From Euonymus europaeus (Eukaryota; Streptophyta; Magnoliopsida; Celastrales; Celastraceae): a stretch of DNA of 64,000 nucleotides. The stretch spans positions 7,235,001 to 7,299,000 of the forward strand of contig OY756961.1 in NCBI GenBank assembly GCA_963580455.1, read 5' to 3'. The notes under the pieces were generated by a model. It was not told where the DNA came from. It saw only the letters and a program-made list of their open reading frames with translations, and ran no database searches. Each line of letters begins with the position of its first letter. Position 1 is the stretch's first letter. The position numbers were made by a program, and so were the translations under genes. Shown here piece after piece: positions 37,273 through 48,589 of the stretch.

Positions 37273-37744
37273 GTAAGAGTAATCTGAACTTACTGGTGTT
37301 ATGATTTGTTGCTGTGATTTCGATGTAAATCACTTGATGTAGATTCCCCTCAATTGTATTGTGCAGAGTGGTTCCAATTGTAATGGATAGAGCGATCAAG
37401 GAGATTGTGTCAAGATGATGTGCCTCCGGTTGGTTGTTTCTCTCTTTCGCAGGACTGACATGTGAGGTCTTTGCTTTGTATTTCTGTGGTGTGTTAGCTA
37501 CCATGGCCATGGTCTTTGCTTTGAAACTTTTTTTTAGTCCTCTATTTTCTTGGTACAGTGCACTTTGCTTTTGTACTGAACATGAATTTTAGATTTTAGA
37601 TATTGTTTTTGCTTGGTACAGTGTGTATATCCATTGATATTTATAATTGATGATTTATTTTGTGTGTGCTATTCAGTATGAGTTTATTTCTAATAGATGA
37701 TTTTCTTTAATATTTAATATTTTTATTTTTACTGACATATTACC

Positions 37745-37959
37745 TATGGATTTTTTTTTACCAACGGTTTTTTTTCCAACAAATTTTAAATTTTTATTTT
37801 TTTAACTTGTTTTGATCGATGGAAAAATAGCCTTCGATATTTGATTAGCGACGAACGTTTTACTGATGGATATTTTTCGTCGATAATCAATATTACCGAA
37901 GGAATTTCCTGGATTACTGATGAAAAAATTTGTCAGTAATCTGCGAAATTCTTGTAGTG
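37745..37959 (-). mobile_element. CACTA (En/Spm) transposon terminus
   Basis: Read on the minus strand the stretch starts CACTACAAGAATTTCGCAG at 37959 and goes on with repeated subterminal motifs such as 'tactgacaaa', 'ccgaagg' and 'cgacgaa'. This is the standard plant CACTA end. I find no opposite CACTA end in the window, so it is a truncated element, or its partner end was lost. The FMO and NSUN5 fragments lie just inside this terminus, and CACTA elements often carry gene fragments. Confidence 0.65.
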
Positions 37960-37974
37960 TTATGTTTTCGGTTT

Positions 37975-38437
37975 GGTTTTTAACCGAAATCGAAATGTCT
38001 GAATTGATTCGATTATGACATTTTAAAATCCATAACCGAAAAATATATATCGGATAATCAAACCGCAAAATCCGAACTTTTTCGGTTCGGTTCAGATCGG
38101 ATTTCGATTTTGACGATTAAAAAACATTTCATCAATTTAGTATGATCAAAAAAAAAAATTCAAGGATAATTAGAGGACTAAAACTATTAGAAATCCAAAA
38201 GTTAAAATAATATAAATACATAAATAGTTTTTTAATTTTTTAGCCTTAATTATTTAATTAAGTAAATATATGAAACATAATAAATTTTTATTTGTTTTTT
38301 TTGGTTAAATCCGAATCCGAAAAATCTCTAAATTCATAACCGAATCTGAAACCGTAAACCAAAAAACCAAACTGAAAAACTAAAAAACCACGGTTCGGAT
38401 CAGTTCCTTGGTTGTGGATCGGATTTGGACACCCCTA
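37975..38437. mobile_element. Probable non-autonomous DNA transposon with CGGTT-rich ends
   Basis: Both sides are rich in 'aaccgaa', 'cggttcgg' and 'ccgaatcc' repeats and the right end reads 'ggatttggacacccc', a common end of plant hAT-type MITEs. No coding frame. The left boundary is uncertain and no target duplication is visible. Confidence 0.35.
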
Positions 38438-39344
38438 AGAAAAATCATGAAAGTGCGAACTTGAACCATCATCCCGAACTTCTTAAGCTCAGGTTGGGCC
38501 TGTGTTCAAGCTTTTGCAACAAGCCCGAAGTGGATATTCGGGGGTCTGGGCCTCATATTTTTGAAACAGACTCGATGCCAACCCCTTCTCACATTTGATA
38601 AATCGGGATCTTCGGATCTAAAATGTTGATAATTTAAGATAAATTATTAAAAATTAAAATTCTGAAATGAAGTTCAATTTTAACTACGATAAAGGGGGTC
38701 TTTGTTTTTTTACAAATACGAGCGGATGTTTATCTTTTCATCAAATGTGAGGGTTGTTATATGTACTTTACACCTATATTCATACATAGCCAGATGGTAC
38801 TTGGCCCTTGAACTTTCCATCCAAAATCGATGATTGTGCCTACATTTTGATGAGCAAAATGTTTAAAGAGTACGTAACAATATTCATGACTTAGTGAGTG
38901 ATGGCTTTACTTTTATGTTATTTTTTCAATCTCCAAAGAATAAGTAGAAAACACAAAACCCTGGCATGATTTTGCACACATCCCAAATTATTAGATGAGA
39001 ATTATACACACTCTAATATTGATTAGTTATGTGTGACAATTTTAGAAATTACATAGTAAAATCCGAATTATTCATGTATTCACATAGTTAATTGATGTGT
39101 GAATTGTAGAGTCCCAAGTCCGGGCATAACATTTCCCACTTATCTAAGGGAGGCTCTTAATTCATGTGATTCTCAACTAACTCAAGAGTTCCTCTTGGTA
39201 ATTTCTTCTTATCATAAAATAAAATTTTGTTAATTAAGATAAGATAAATCTCTGTCAATGACATCACAAGTAAGAAAAATAAGTAGCATTTTCACACCTT
39301 ATAATATGTTGATAGTTTGAAGCCTTTTACCAAACAAATAGTTC

Positions 39345-40047
39345 ATCAACGTAAATGAAAATAATACAAAAAATTAAAGAATCAACACTATAAAATAACG
39401 AGGAAACTCCAACCGGGAAAAACCATGAATTTATAAGCGACAAACCCGTCAAAACAAATCAACAACACAAAATAACAGGGTTTCGTGTCTATAAGTGATC
39501 AAACTGTCAAAACAATCCACTGTTAAGACTAAAGATCACAACCTTAACTTTTACCTAAAGACCTCGCTTTTAAAGTCCTTTCTTTTACATCTCATTCCGT
39601 GTATGTCTCGACACATCGATGATGAGCCAAATGCTCTTGACATCTTCAAGAGTCTTCAAACTTGAAGTAATGATCCGAGTAACCTTGAGGTGGCACTTCA
39701 AACGTCCATATCAATAATGAAGATGTAGACAAATTAACTTAGAGACTGAACTCTCTCTCTAATATGAATGAAAGCCTCACGACACACTCATGAAACAAGA
39801 GAGAAATAAAACATGAAGCTCTTAAATGATGTAGCCGAAATATTGCTTGAAAGCTTCAATCCCAATGTGCTCAGATCAGCAAATTATTATTCATGATCTC
39901 TCCAAGTTATTTAATCTCAACCAACCCCTTAGGGATAAAGTTTTATCCTTACCAAAAGACGTCCTGCACAATCAAAATACTAACTTATTTATCAATATAA
40001 ATCCAAGGATTAATCAGACAAATAATCCAAAAATTAAACCTCAAACA
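39345..40047. repeat. Older repeat split by copia 2
   Basis: The region around 39,400 ('ccgggaaaaacc', 'ttataagcgac') matches the repeat inside the MULE at 15,760. It has no counterpart in copy A of the ASR duplication, so it is an insertion; it resumes after copia 2 at 45,246 and ends before about 45,330. No protein is encoded and the class is unclear. Confidence 0.45.
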
Positions 40048-40051
40048 TAGT

Positions 40052-40497
40052 TGTAAAGAATGATTATTCTTGATAGATTCAGTGAAGAGAGAAAGAGTAG
40101 TAGAGAGAGAAGAGAGAGAAAAATCAAGGTTGTATATCAATATTCATTCATTAGTTTTTCAGTACCGTAATAGATATTCAAACTACTCTTTTATACATAT
40201 TATTAAGACCAACGGTCAAGTGTTCCATCCACTGTGTGATGAGACACTTTGCCGTTGAAGCACCAGTTTTGAAACAGAGATTCAAAATACTGGTTTGACA
40301 TGAAGAAGAAGACACATTTAATTGGGTTGGGCTTAAAGATGAGACCATTAACCCAAGCTAATTAAAAACTAAAATAGGCCCAATAATAAGGCCCAATCAC
40401 CCAAAATAAGGGCTTTGTCTTCTTGAACATAACACCAGGGGCTTCGTCTTCTTCACCAGCAGCTTCGTCTTTTGGTTTCGTCTTCTTACACTTAACA
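40052..40497 (-). repeat. Copia 2 3' LTR
   Basis: 446 bp with TG and CA ends, matched by 44795-45240 except for four substitutions. Confidence 0.95.
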
Positions 40498-40516
40498 TCC
40501 TCCTACAAGCTGAACA

Positions 40517-43500
40517 TTATCGAATGTTCAGCTTGGAGAGAAATTTCTTCAGGCTCAAGATCGAGATTCCTTTGGTGAGTAGATCTCCTGGTTGTTCTGT
40601 AGTTTTAGTGTATTGTAGTCTAATGACACCTTTTGCTACTTTGTCTCTGGTGAAATGGCAGTCTAGGTCGATGTGTTTCGTGCGTTCGTGAAACACAGGA
40701 TTGCTTGCAATATGGATCGCTGCTTGGTTGTCGCAATACAAATCCATGGGATAAGGTATGTGAATTTTAAGTTCCTGAAAAATATTTCCAATCCATTGGA
40801 GTTCTGCAACTGTGACTGCCATGGCCCGGTACTCTGCTTCAGCGGAGGATCGGGAAATAACTGGTTGCTTCTTGGATTTCCAAGACACCAGTGAATCTCC
40901 TAGTTTGATGCAAAATCCAGTGACTGATTTTCGAGTGTCGATGCATGATGCCCAGTCAGAATCACAATAGGCTTTCACCTGCATATTGTTAGTAGCAGAA
41001 TAGAACAACCCTATAGTATACGTTCCTCTAATATATCGTAAAATTCGTTGTGCTCCTCTTAGATGTAAATCAGTAGGAGAATTCATGTATTGTGCTAGAG
41101 TGTTAACAGCATAAGATAAATCAGGCCTAGTGATTGTGAGATACATTAGCTTTCCTACTAATTTCCTATACTCAGTAGGATTTGATAAAGGTTCACCAAC
41201 ACTAGTAGACATTTTTAGGTTTATGTCAACAGGAGAATTTACTGTTTTAGCATCCATGAATCCTGTCTCTTTTAGAATTCTAAAGCATATTTTCGTTGAT
41301 TGATAAAGAAACCTTTATGTGATTTATTAACCTCGAGACCTAGAAAATATGTGAGAATGCCTAGATCTTTAATTTTAAAACAAGAACTAATAAAAGTTTT
41401 AATTTCTTTAATAAGTTCAATATTATTTCCCCCAAGAGCCATATCATCCACATATAGGAGTAACAAGACTATGCCATTATCACGTTTATAATAAAATAGA
41501 GAGTAATCAGCCTTGCTTTGGATAAAACCAAAACTCAGCAATGCTTGTTTACATTTTGTATTCCATTGCCTAGAGGCTTGCTTTAAACCATATAAAGATT
41601 TATTTAATTTGCAAACTAGACCTTTACATTCTTTATCATACCCCGGAGGAAGTCTCATATATACTTCCTCATCTAATTCTCCATTAAGAAAAGCATTGTG
41701 AACATCAAGATGATGCACATGCCAGTTTTTAATACTTGCTAAAGCTAGGAAAATTCTAACAGTTGTAATCTTTATTACTGGTGCAAAAGTTTGTGTGTAA
41801 TCATAACCTTCAACTTGACTATAGCCAAGAGCCACTAATCTAGCCTTATATATCTCTATTGTACCATTTGGATTGTATTTAATCTTATACACCCACTTAG
41901 AACCTATAGCTTTCCTCCCCAATGGCAGTGTTACTAGATCCCATGTGTTGTTTGCTTGAAGTGCATTCATTTCATTTTCCATAGCCTGTCTCCAGTTATT
42001 GCTTTTCACTGCCTCACTATATCTAGTTGGTTCCATATGTGTATCAATGGCAGCAAGAAAAGCTTGATGAGATGCAGAAAAATTTATCATGCTCACACTT
42101 TTACAATAATCATTATAAAGCAAATCAGTGCATGGTAAAGTAACAATATTACATTCATAATCATGTAAATATTTTGGTGGTCTACTGATTCTTTTATTAT
42201 GTGTTTGACTATCTTGATCACATGAAACATGACTTTCTAAAGAAGTTCCTATAGTACTAAATTCTTCCTCCTGGCATCTATCTTTTGTAACCTGTATCTT
42301 TTCTATGTCTGTGTTTTGAATAAATGGAAATATTTCTTCTTTAAAAATGACATCCCTGCTAATGAATATTTCTCTGGTCTCTAGGTCCATGACTTTATAT
42401 CCTTTAACTCCAATTTGGTATCCTAGGAACACACAAGCCTTAGATTTTGGTTCAAACTTTGACTGTAAAGGCCTGTTAGTCCTAGCTATGCAAAAACATC
42501 CAAAAGTTTTAAGTTCTTGATAATCATATTCCCTTCCAAACAGTATGTGATATGACGTCTTCTTATTTAAAATATTTGTAGGCAATCTATTTATTAGGAA
42601 GGCTGCTGTTTGAATACAGTGACTCCAATATTCCTCAAGTAAACCTGAATGTATTCTAATAGACCTAGCAACATTTAATAGATGCTGGTGTTTCCTTTCT
42701 ACCACACCATTTTGTTGTGGTGTGTAAATACAAGTCTTTTGATGAATTATTCCATGTCTAGCATAAAAATCATTCATTAAGAACTCATTTCCATTATCTG
42801 TTCGGAAACATTTAATCTTTTTCTCAAACTGTGTTAATACATATTCTACAAAATGCTCAATATGTGTTCTGGTCTCTGATTTGTTTTTCATCAAAAAATC
42901 CATGTAGTTCTTGAATGATCATCAACTATGGTCAAGAAAAACCTATATCCTTCTATTGATTCAACATTACTTGGCCCCCATATATCAAGATGAATCAAGT
43001 CAAAACAGTTCTCAGATGTAGTGGAACTTAAGCTAAAAGGTTTTCTTTTCATTTTACTAAAACAACATACATCACAATCTTGCATACTCTTAATCTTTTC
43101 AGGAAGCATTTTTGTTACATTAGGAGAAGGGTCGCCTAGCCTATAATGCCAAATCCTAGTAGTTACAGAATTAATACTATACTTAGATTCTAGTTCTTCC
43201 TTGACCTCAAAAGTTCTCTTGATACCCATGTCCATCAGATATAGTCCATTATGCAAGATTCCCATTCCACTCTTCTTGTATGTGTTTAGATCCTGCATTA
43301 GACACCTATCATTTGTGAAATTCAGAGTAATGTTATTATCTCTTGTCAACTTACTTACTGAAATTAAATTAAAAGAGAATTTAGGCACGCATAAAACATC
43401 TTTAAGATTTAATTTTCCACCAAAAGATAATGTTCCAATGGCTATAATAGGTAATGTGCTTTTATCAGGCAATGTAACAGTGCAATCATTCATCATATCA

Positions 43501-44780
43501 TATGATCTCAACAAATGTATATCACACACAATATGATCTGTAGCACCACTGTCAATTATCCATTTATAAGCTAAATGTTTAGATTCATTACCTCCTACTC
43601 CAGTAGCTTGGTTGACAGATGTTGAGACATGCTCATCATTTCCAATCTTAGCCTTGATGTAAGACATGAACTCCATTAGCTTGTCATCTGTCATCTCTGT
43701 TTTGTGGCCATTTGGAATAGAAGTCTCAACTTGGTTAGCTGTGTACTGCTTCCCTTGATAAGTGCCATTGTTTGCTTTCTGCCTTTTTCCATCTGGGAAT
43801 CCCACCAATTTGAAACATTGTTCTACATTATGATTATTTCTTTTGCAATATTTGCAGAACAGCTGCTCCTTCTTTCCTTGGAAACCTTCTTTCTGTGGTG
43901 GCCTTTGATTCTTTGTCATATGCTGATTTTTGAATTGAGTTGATCCTCCAGTGTTGTGCCCTTGAAAAGTCATTGCCATAGAATCTGAATTGCTTGTCTT
44001 GCACATGTTTAGCTGTGTTTCCTCCTCCTTTATTAGACCCAAGGCCTTGTTAATTTCAGGTAGAGGCTCCATCATCCATATCTGTCGACTAAGTCCACGA
44101 TATGTATCATTAAGCCCCATTAAAAACTGTGTTAACATTTCTCTTTGATGCTTAACATGTGCCTTGCTGCAACCACATCTTCCCTGTTCATCTAACTGAT
44201 CATACTGCTCCCACAGTGATTTGAGTCTAGTGTAGTAGTCCATGACAGTTGAGTTCTCTTGTCTGATACAATATAATTGCCTGGAGATTTCAAAGAATCT
44301 AGCCCCATTGAAGGATGAGAACCTGTCTTTTATATCCATCCATAGATCATGAGCAGTGTTTTTGTCAGACATGCTAGCTAACACAGTTTCTGAAATGCTG
44401 TTGGTAATCCAGGTTTGTATGATGCAGTCACAGCTTGTCCAAGCAACATAATTTTCATCTCCTTCAGTTGGCATCTTGAGAGTGCCATCAACAAAACCCA
44501 CTTTGTTTCGGGTCTTAAGAGCTTTCATGGTGCGCTGACTCCACATGGTATAGTTCTCTCCATTCAACTTGAAAGTAATCAAGGTGCTGGTAGTAAGATC
44601 ACCAGGAAGAATGGTGTATGGATTCAACAAAGTATTTTGAGAAACAGTGCCTCCCACAACAGTCGGATTCACCACTCCTTCATTCTGAATTCCAGGAATT
44701 GTTGGTGCATCAACTCTTGGAATCGTATTTTCTACTCCAGTTGTTGAAGTCATGTTGGCAGCGGATCTGGTATTCACCAT
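40517..44780 (-). pseudogene. Copia 2 gag-pol, broken by two frameshifts
   Basis: Starts MVNTRSAANM at 44780. Gag has 'NYTMWSQRTMKALKTRNK' and the zinc knuckle 'CKYCKRNNHNVEQC'; protease 'WIIDSGATDHIV'; integrase 'WHYRLGDPSPN', 'DVCCFSKMKRKPF', 'IHLDIWGPSN', 'FRTDNGNEF' and 'QQNGVVERKHQHLLNVA'. RT has 'GSKWVYKIKYNPNGT', 'HHLDVHNAFLNGELDEEVYM' and 'YVDDMALGG'; RNase H 'SSAEAEYRAMA' and 'HERTKHIDLDCHFT'. The second zinc-finger His of integrase is Asp here (GDP, usual GHP). Frameshifts lie at a T6 run near 42,895, in the integrase core, and near 41,265, between RT and RNase H. Three open blocks result: 44780-42891, 42903-41272 and 41257-40517. Confidence 0.92.
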
Positions 44781-44794
44781 TTCCTCCGATACTA

Positions 44795-45240
44795 TGTAAA
44801 GAATGATTATTCTTGATAGATTCAGTGAAGAGAGAAAGAGTAGTAGAGAGAGAAGAGAGAGAAAAATCAAGGTTGTATATCAATATTCATTCATTAGTTT
44901 TTCAGTACCGTAATAGATATTCAAACTACTCTTTTATACATATTATTAAGACCAACGGTCAAGTGTTCCATCCACTGTGTGATGAGACACATTGCCGTTG
45001 AAGCACCAGTTTTGAAACAGAGATTCAAAATACTGGTTTGACATGAAGAAGAAGACACATTTAATTGGGTTGGGCTTAAAGATGAGACCATTAACCCTAG
45101 CTAATTAAAAACTAAAATAGGCCCAATAATAAGGCCCAAGCACCCAAAATAAGGGCTTTGTCTTCTTGAACATAACACCAGGGGCTTCGTCTTCTTCACC
45201 AGCAGCTTCGTCTTTTGGTTTCGTCTTCTTAAACTTAACA
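44795..45240 (-). repeat. Copia 2 5' LTR
   Basis: 446 bp, 99.1% identical to the other LTR by eye. On the minus strand it ends in ...TTTACA directly before the primer-binding site. Confidence 0.95.
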
Positions 45241-45488
45241 ATAGTCGTTATGTCATTCGAACACATACCCAGTCAGGTAACCTTCAAGTAGCTATTATTT
45301 GAACTCATTTTAAATTTAAGGACTTGAAATACATACATATATATATATAGACACACACACATAAAGCAAGAAACAAACCGAGGAAGGTTTGGTTTTACAA
45401 ACTATGCAGTATTCATGATAATCTGCTGTGTCAGCAGTGCAGAGACAATATTATTTAGGGTGGTACTTATAAATGCTGATTAATTAAA

Positions 45489-46960
45489 CTAAAAGAGGTG
45501 GTGGTGCTTCTTTCCATGAGCCTCTTCTTCTTCTTTCTTGGTATCTTTCTTCTCATGTTTCTCATGGAATGCGAACCCACCAGCACCAACTGCCGCTGCT
45601 GCTGCTATCTCCTCTTCTATCTTGTGCCTGTGAGCGTGCTCTGGGTCCTTCTTTGCCTCATGCTTCTGATACTGAAAAAATATTAAATCAAACCTACAAA
45701 ATTAAATAAATAATTGAAACAAAAATCCGATAAAATTAATAAGGGAGAAGTAACGAAATGACCCCTGTACTTTTAAGAAAAGACTAGTTGAGCTCCTCTA
45801 CTTTTTTTCGGGCCAATAAAGCCCTTGTACTTAACAAAATAGGTCACGTTAACCCTTCAATACATTTTCCGTCCATTTCATTTGATGTGGCAGTCAAGTC
45901 AATAGATAAAAAAAATTTATGTCAAGAAACAAAATCAAAGTGGAAATACATGTTGACTTAAAAAAAATGGAAAATATGTGACATGGATTTTTTTTAAAAA
46001 ATTAAAAATAAAAAACTCTCTCTCTCTTCAATCTCCGACTACCCTTCTCTCATTTCGTTCCACTAGATGCAACCTTGCCATGCCGCTTTCCCGGAGCGGT
46101 GGAGGCGAAGAAGCCACTCCCTCCGGAACCCTTAAAGGGAACTTGGGAGGCCCAAGAGTGTGATAAGGAAGTCTATGAGTGCTTGTGAAGTCAGGGTGGC
46201 AATATCCCAGGTTATAGGTGAACAGTGGGAGTGGATCCGGCCATTCTTCCCATTTGCTGAATATGAAAAGTTACTTTTGCTTGTTGTTTTTCAAGGCATT
46301 GAATTGGACACCGACGATCTTGAAGAGACTAGCCGCCAGAACAGTCGTTCTTCCTCCAACTCCAGATCCAAGGTTTCTATCTCTTTCTCCCATGGTTTCT
46401 CTCTTCTTCTTGTTCTTTATTAGATTCGAGGTGTGGTGATAGGTGATTCTGAGCTTGTAACAAGGGTAGTTGAGAAGACGAGGGTTGCCAGAGAAAGATG
46501 GATTTGAGGTTGTAGGTGTTATCGGAGAAGACGCCGGAAACTGTTATCACTTCTTTTTCATGTCATTAACTAATGGCCACATCAACAAATTTAGACGGTA
46601 AATGTGGAAAAGGGCTAACGCGATTTATTTTGTTAAATACAAGGGTTTCTTTGACCCGAAACAAAGTAAAAGGACTCAACTGACATTTTATTAAAAGTAG
46701 AGAGGTCATTTCGTTACTTATCCAAATTAATAATTATGAAGAAATTAAATTACCAAGGCATAGCCACCTCCGGAGGCTGCCCCAATCTTGCCGAGGTGTT
46801 CCTCGCGCTTATGGTGCTTCTCCTCCTTCTTGTGGTCAACTTCAGGAGCAAGCTTCTGGGTAGTGTACGCAGCTTCAGAGTAGATACCCGTCTCAGAGGC
46901 GTCGATAGGTTTCTCCTGCTCCTTGTGGTGGAAGGGATGGTGGTGCTTCTCCTCAGCCAT
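45489..46960 (-). CDS. ASR (ABA/WDS) protein, copy B
   Basis: Two exons, 46960-46754 and 45671-45489, encode 129 residues. It starts [20 protein letters not shown] and contains '[17 protein letters not shown]', a 17-residue stretch missing from copy A. The ABA/WDS domain begins around '[18 protein letters not shown]' and goes on in exon 2 with '[18 protein letters not shown]' to the same GKKHHHLF end. The splice sites are those of copy A, but the intron is 1,082 bp because a 981-bp TIR element sits in it; without element and duplication the intron is 91 bp, against 92 bp in copy A. A TATA box lies at 47066-47073. The frame is intact, so it is probably functional if the long intron splices well. 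Confidence 0.92.
45743..46723. mobile_element. Non-autonomous TIR element (MULE-like) in ASR-B intron
   Basis: The 981-bp insertion has inverted ends of about 150 bp: left 'aagtaacgaaatgaccc', right complement 'aagtaacgaaatgacct', with continuing similarity such as 'cccttgta-ttaacaaaata'. The flanks carry a perfect 10-bp direct repeat, AAATTAATAA, at 45733-45742 and 46724-46733 (9-10 bp, MULE-like). The interior (46,020-46,400) is GC-richer with gene-like frames, for example '[17 protein letters not shown]' and '[20 protein letters not shown]', which I cannot assign; it may be captured host sequence. No transposase is present. Confidence 0.82.
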
Positions 46961-47065
46961 GGTGGTGCTTATCGAAAGACTGGAAGGGCAAGGAAAGTTA
47001 TGAGAAGAATTGCTTTTGTTGAGTTGGTGATGTAGTGCTTGGAGGAGTAGCGGAGATTGGGGGAG

Positions 47066-47073
47066 TATTTATA
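47066..47073 (-). promoter_or_regulatory. TATA box of ASR copy B
   Basis: TATAAATA on the minus strand, 106 bp upstream of the start codon. Unlike copy A, it is followed upstream by undisturbed ancestral promoter sequence. Confidence 0.8.
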
Positions 47074-47459
47074 AGCCATGAGGTGAGGGTGGTGTAACCC
47101 CTAAGCTTTCATTCATAAGTTTTAATTTTTTAAATAATGAAAACCAATAATTGAGTAAGAAAATAATGAAATCGATAAGATTTTATTTGTATTTATCTGG
47201 TGTTATTTTAATAATTACAATGTATACAACCTCTTTATCTTCTCTTAATGATAAAGATTTGACTTCACGAATTTTAATCATTTTTTTCATGACAACGCAC
47301 AACCACTATATTGTGCAATATATAAAGTCAATGAGCATACGAAAATTTATGTTAAGTTTCCATGGGAATCAAATCCACAATATTCTAAATTGAAGAGAAG
47401 TAAAACTAGTTATATAAATTATAATTATTAATATATTGTATAGTTTTTTTAAAAAAATA

Positions 47460-48315
47460 TTATATAGTTGTACCCGTGAGATGCACGGATAATAAAAAAA
47501 TATTTGATTAGAAAAAATCATCACCTAAAGTTATTTAACAATGATGTAAATATATTTATATTGCTACAAATAGTCGATTAATTTTGTTAAATAGGGGTTG
47601 AGTTGTAAGTATATAATTTACTTGACGACCTACTTTAAAATTCATGAGAAAATATGTAAAAACATACACAACAATATATATATAAGATAATTCACAAGGA
47701 TCATATATATGATATATTATCAACTAAATAAACAATCCAACAACGGGAGTTTAGTCCAGTTGAAAGGTAAATTCATGCTTGTTCCAAGATGAGCAATTCA
47801 AGCAGAAAGACCAAAAAAACATTAATAATGGTGCTATGTATTTTTAATGTCAAAATAACTGATGGATGGAAAGAATTCTTCATATTCTCTCTAGAACCTC
47901 ATTATGTAGAATCTTTTAGAAATCAACTACAAAACACACAAAATATAAGCAAAATATTATACAACAATTCATTCAAAAAATAAGTTATGATACATTATGT
48001 TATTTTAACCGTAAATATCGTAACTTTTAAAATCATGAAATATAAACTACCTTGTTGTAAAAAAATTGCTACTTAACTCCCAGCACTAACTTTTCCAAAA
48101 ATTTGATTCTTCCTTAAGTCACTCATCAATTCTTCTAATTTAATTTTGAAAACTCAGCATACTATATTTGGCCTATCTTTAGGTCTTATGCATGTTCTCT
48201 GACCAAATCTGACAATTTCCATCCATTTTGGATTGCAAGTGAATGTTATAAATAAATCAAGAAACTCAGACTACCAGCAAATAGCTATTGCATTTTGATA
48301 ATTTTGAATCATATA
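47460..48315. other. AT-rich intergenic region
   Basis: It begins with the palindromic phrase 'acccgtgagatgcacggat', a fragment of a widespread plant repeat. No gene is recognisable; the 64-codon frame at 47,789 has no family resemblance. Confidence 0.4.
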
Positions 48316-48316
48316 T

Positions 48317-48583
48317 CTCGTAGTCCCATTTTAATTGTTCACTATTCCTTTTTGGAATGTCCCAAAATACATGCTCATTTATATTATTAAAACTAATTTT
48401 TTTCCTTTTTTTTCTTCCATAATACCCTTATTTATTCTTAATTTGAAAAGCTCAATAACTATGCACATTAATTAGCTTTTAATTGTTTCAATGAGGGTAT
48501 AATAGTCAAATTAAAGAAAAATTATACAATTTCTTAAACTGTGTGTAAAATTGAAGGGGACAATTAAAATGGGACAGAGAGAG
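48317..48583. mobile_element. Stowaway-like MITE
   Basis: Ends are inverted: left 'gtcccattttaattgttc', right 'gacaattaaaatgggac' followed by 'agagagag', matching the common 'ctcyctccgtccca' end of plant Stowaway MITEs. TA dinucleotides flank it (48314-48315 and 48584-48585). About 267 bp, AT-rich, no coding sequence. Confidence 0.7.
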
Positions 48584-48589
48584 TATTAT

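Larger units (their letters stand above)
40052..45240 (-). mobile_element. Ty1-copia retrotransposon 2, young, full length
   Basis: A 5,189-bp element on the minus strand with 446-bp LTRs (40052-40497 and 44795-45240) differing at four positions (0.9%). The target duplication ATAGT stands at 40047-40051 and 45241-45245. On the minus strand a primer-binding site ('AGTATCGGAG') follows the 5' LTR and a purine tract ('GTAGGAGGA') precedes the 3' LTR. Gag-pol starts 14 bases after the 5' LTR, so the leader is minimal. Two one-base frameshifts break the polyprotein. LTR similarity to copia 1 is not evident, and the proteins differ strongly, so this is a separate family. Confidence 0.96.
27016..47460. 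repeat. ASR segmental duplication, copy B (insertion-expanded)
   Basis: This is the second copy of the ASR block, in direct orientation. Homology to copy A is interrupted by an 11.5-kb block (about 27,370-38,890) holding a MITE, gene fragments, a copia element, a CACTA end and another repeat. A second interruption is an older repeat with a nested copia (39,345-45,330), and the third is a TIR element in the ASR intron. Removing these leaves about 3 kb that aligns with copy A throughout. Confidence 0.8.

Noticed and set aside
43201..43943. Plus-strand frames over copia 2
   Set aside because: Antisense to the gag-pol frame of copia 2.
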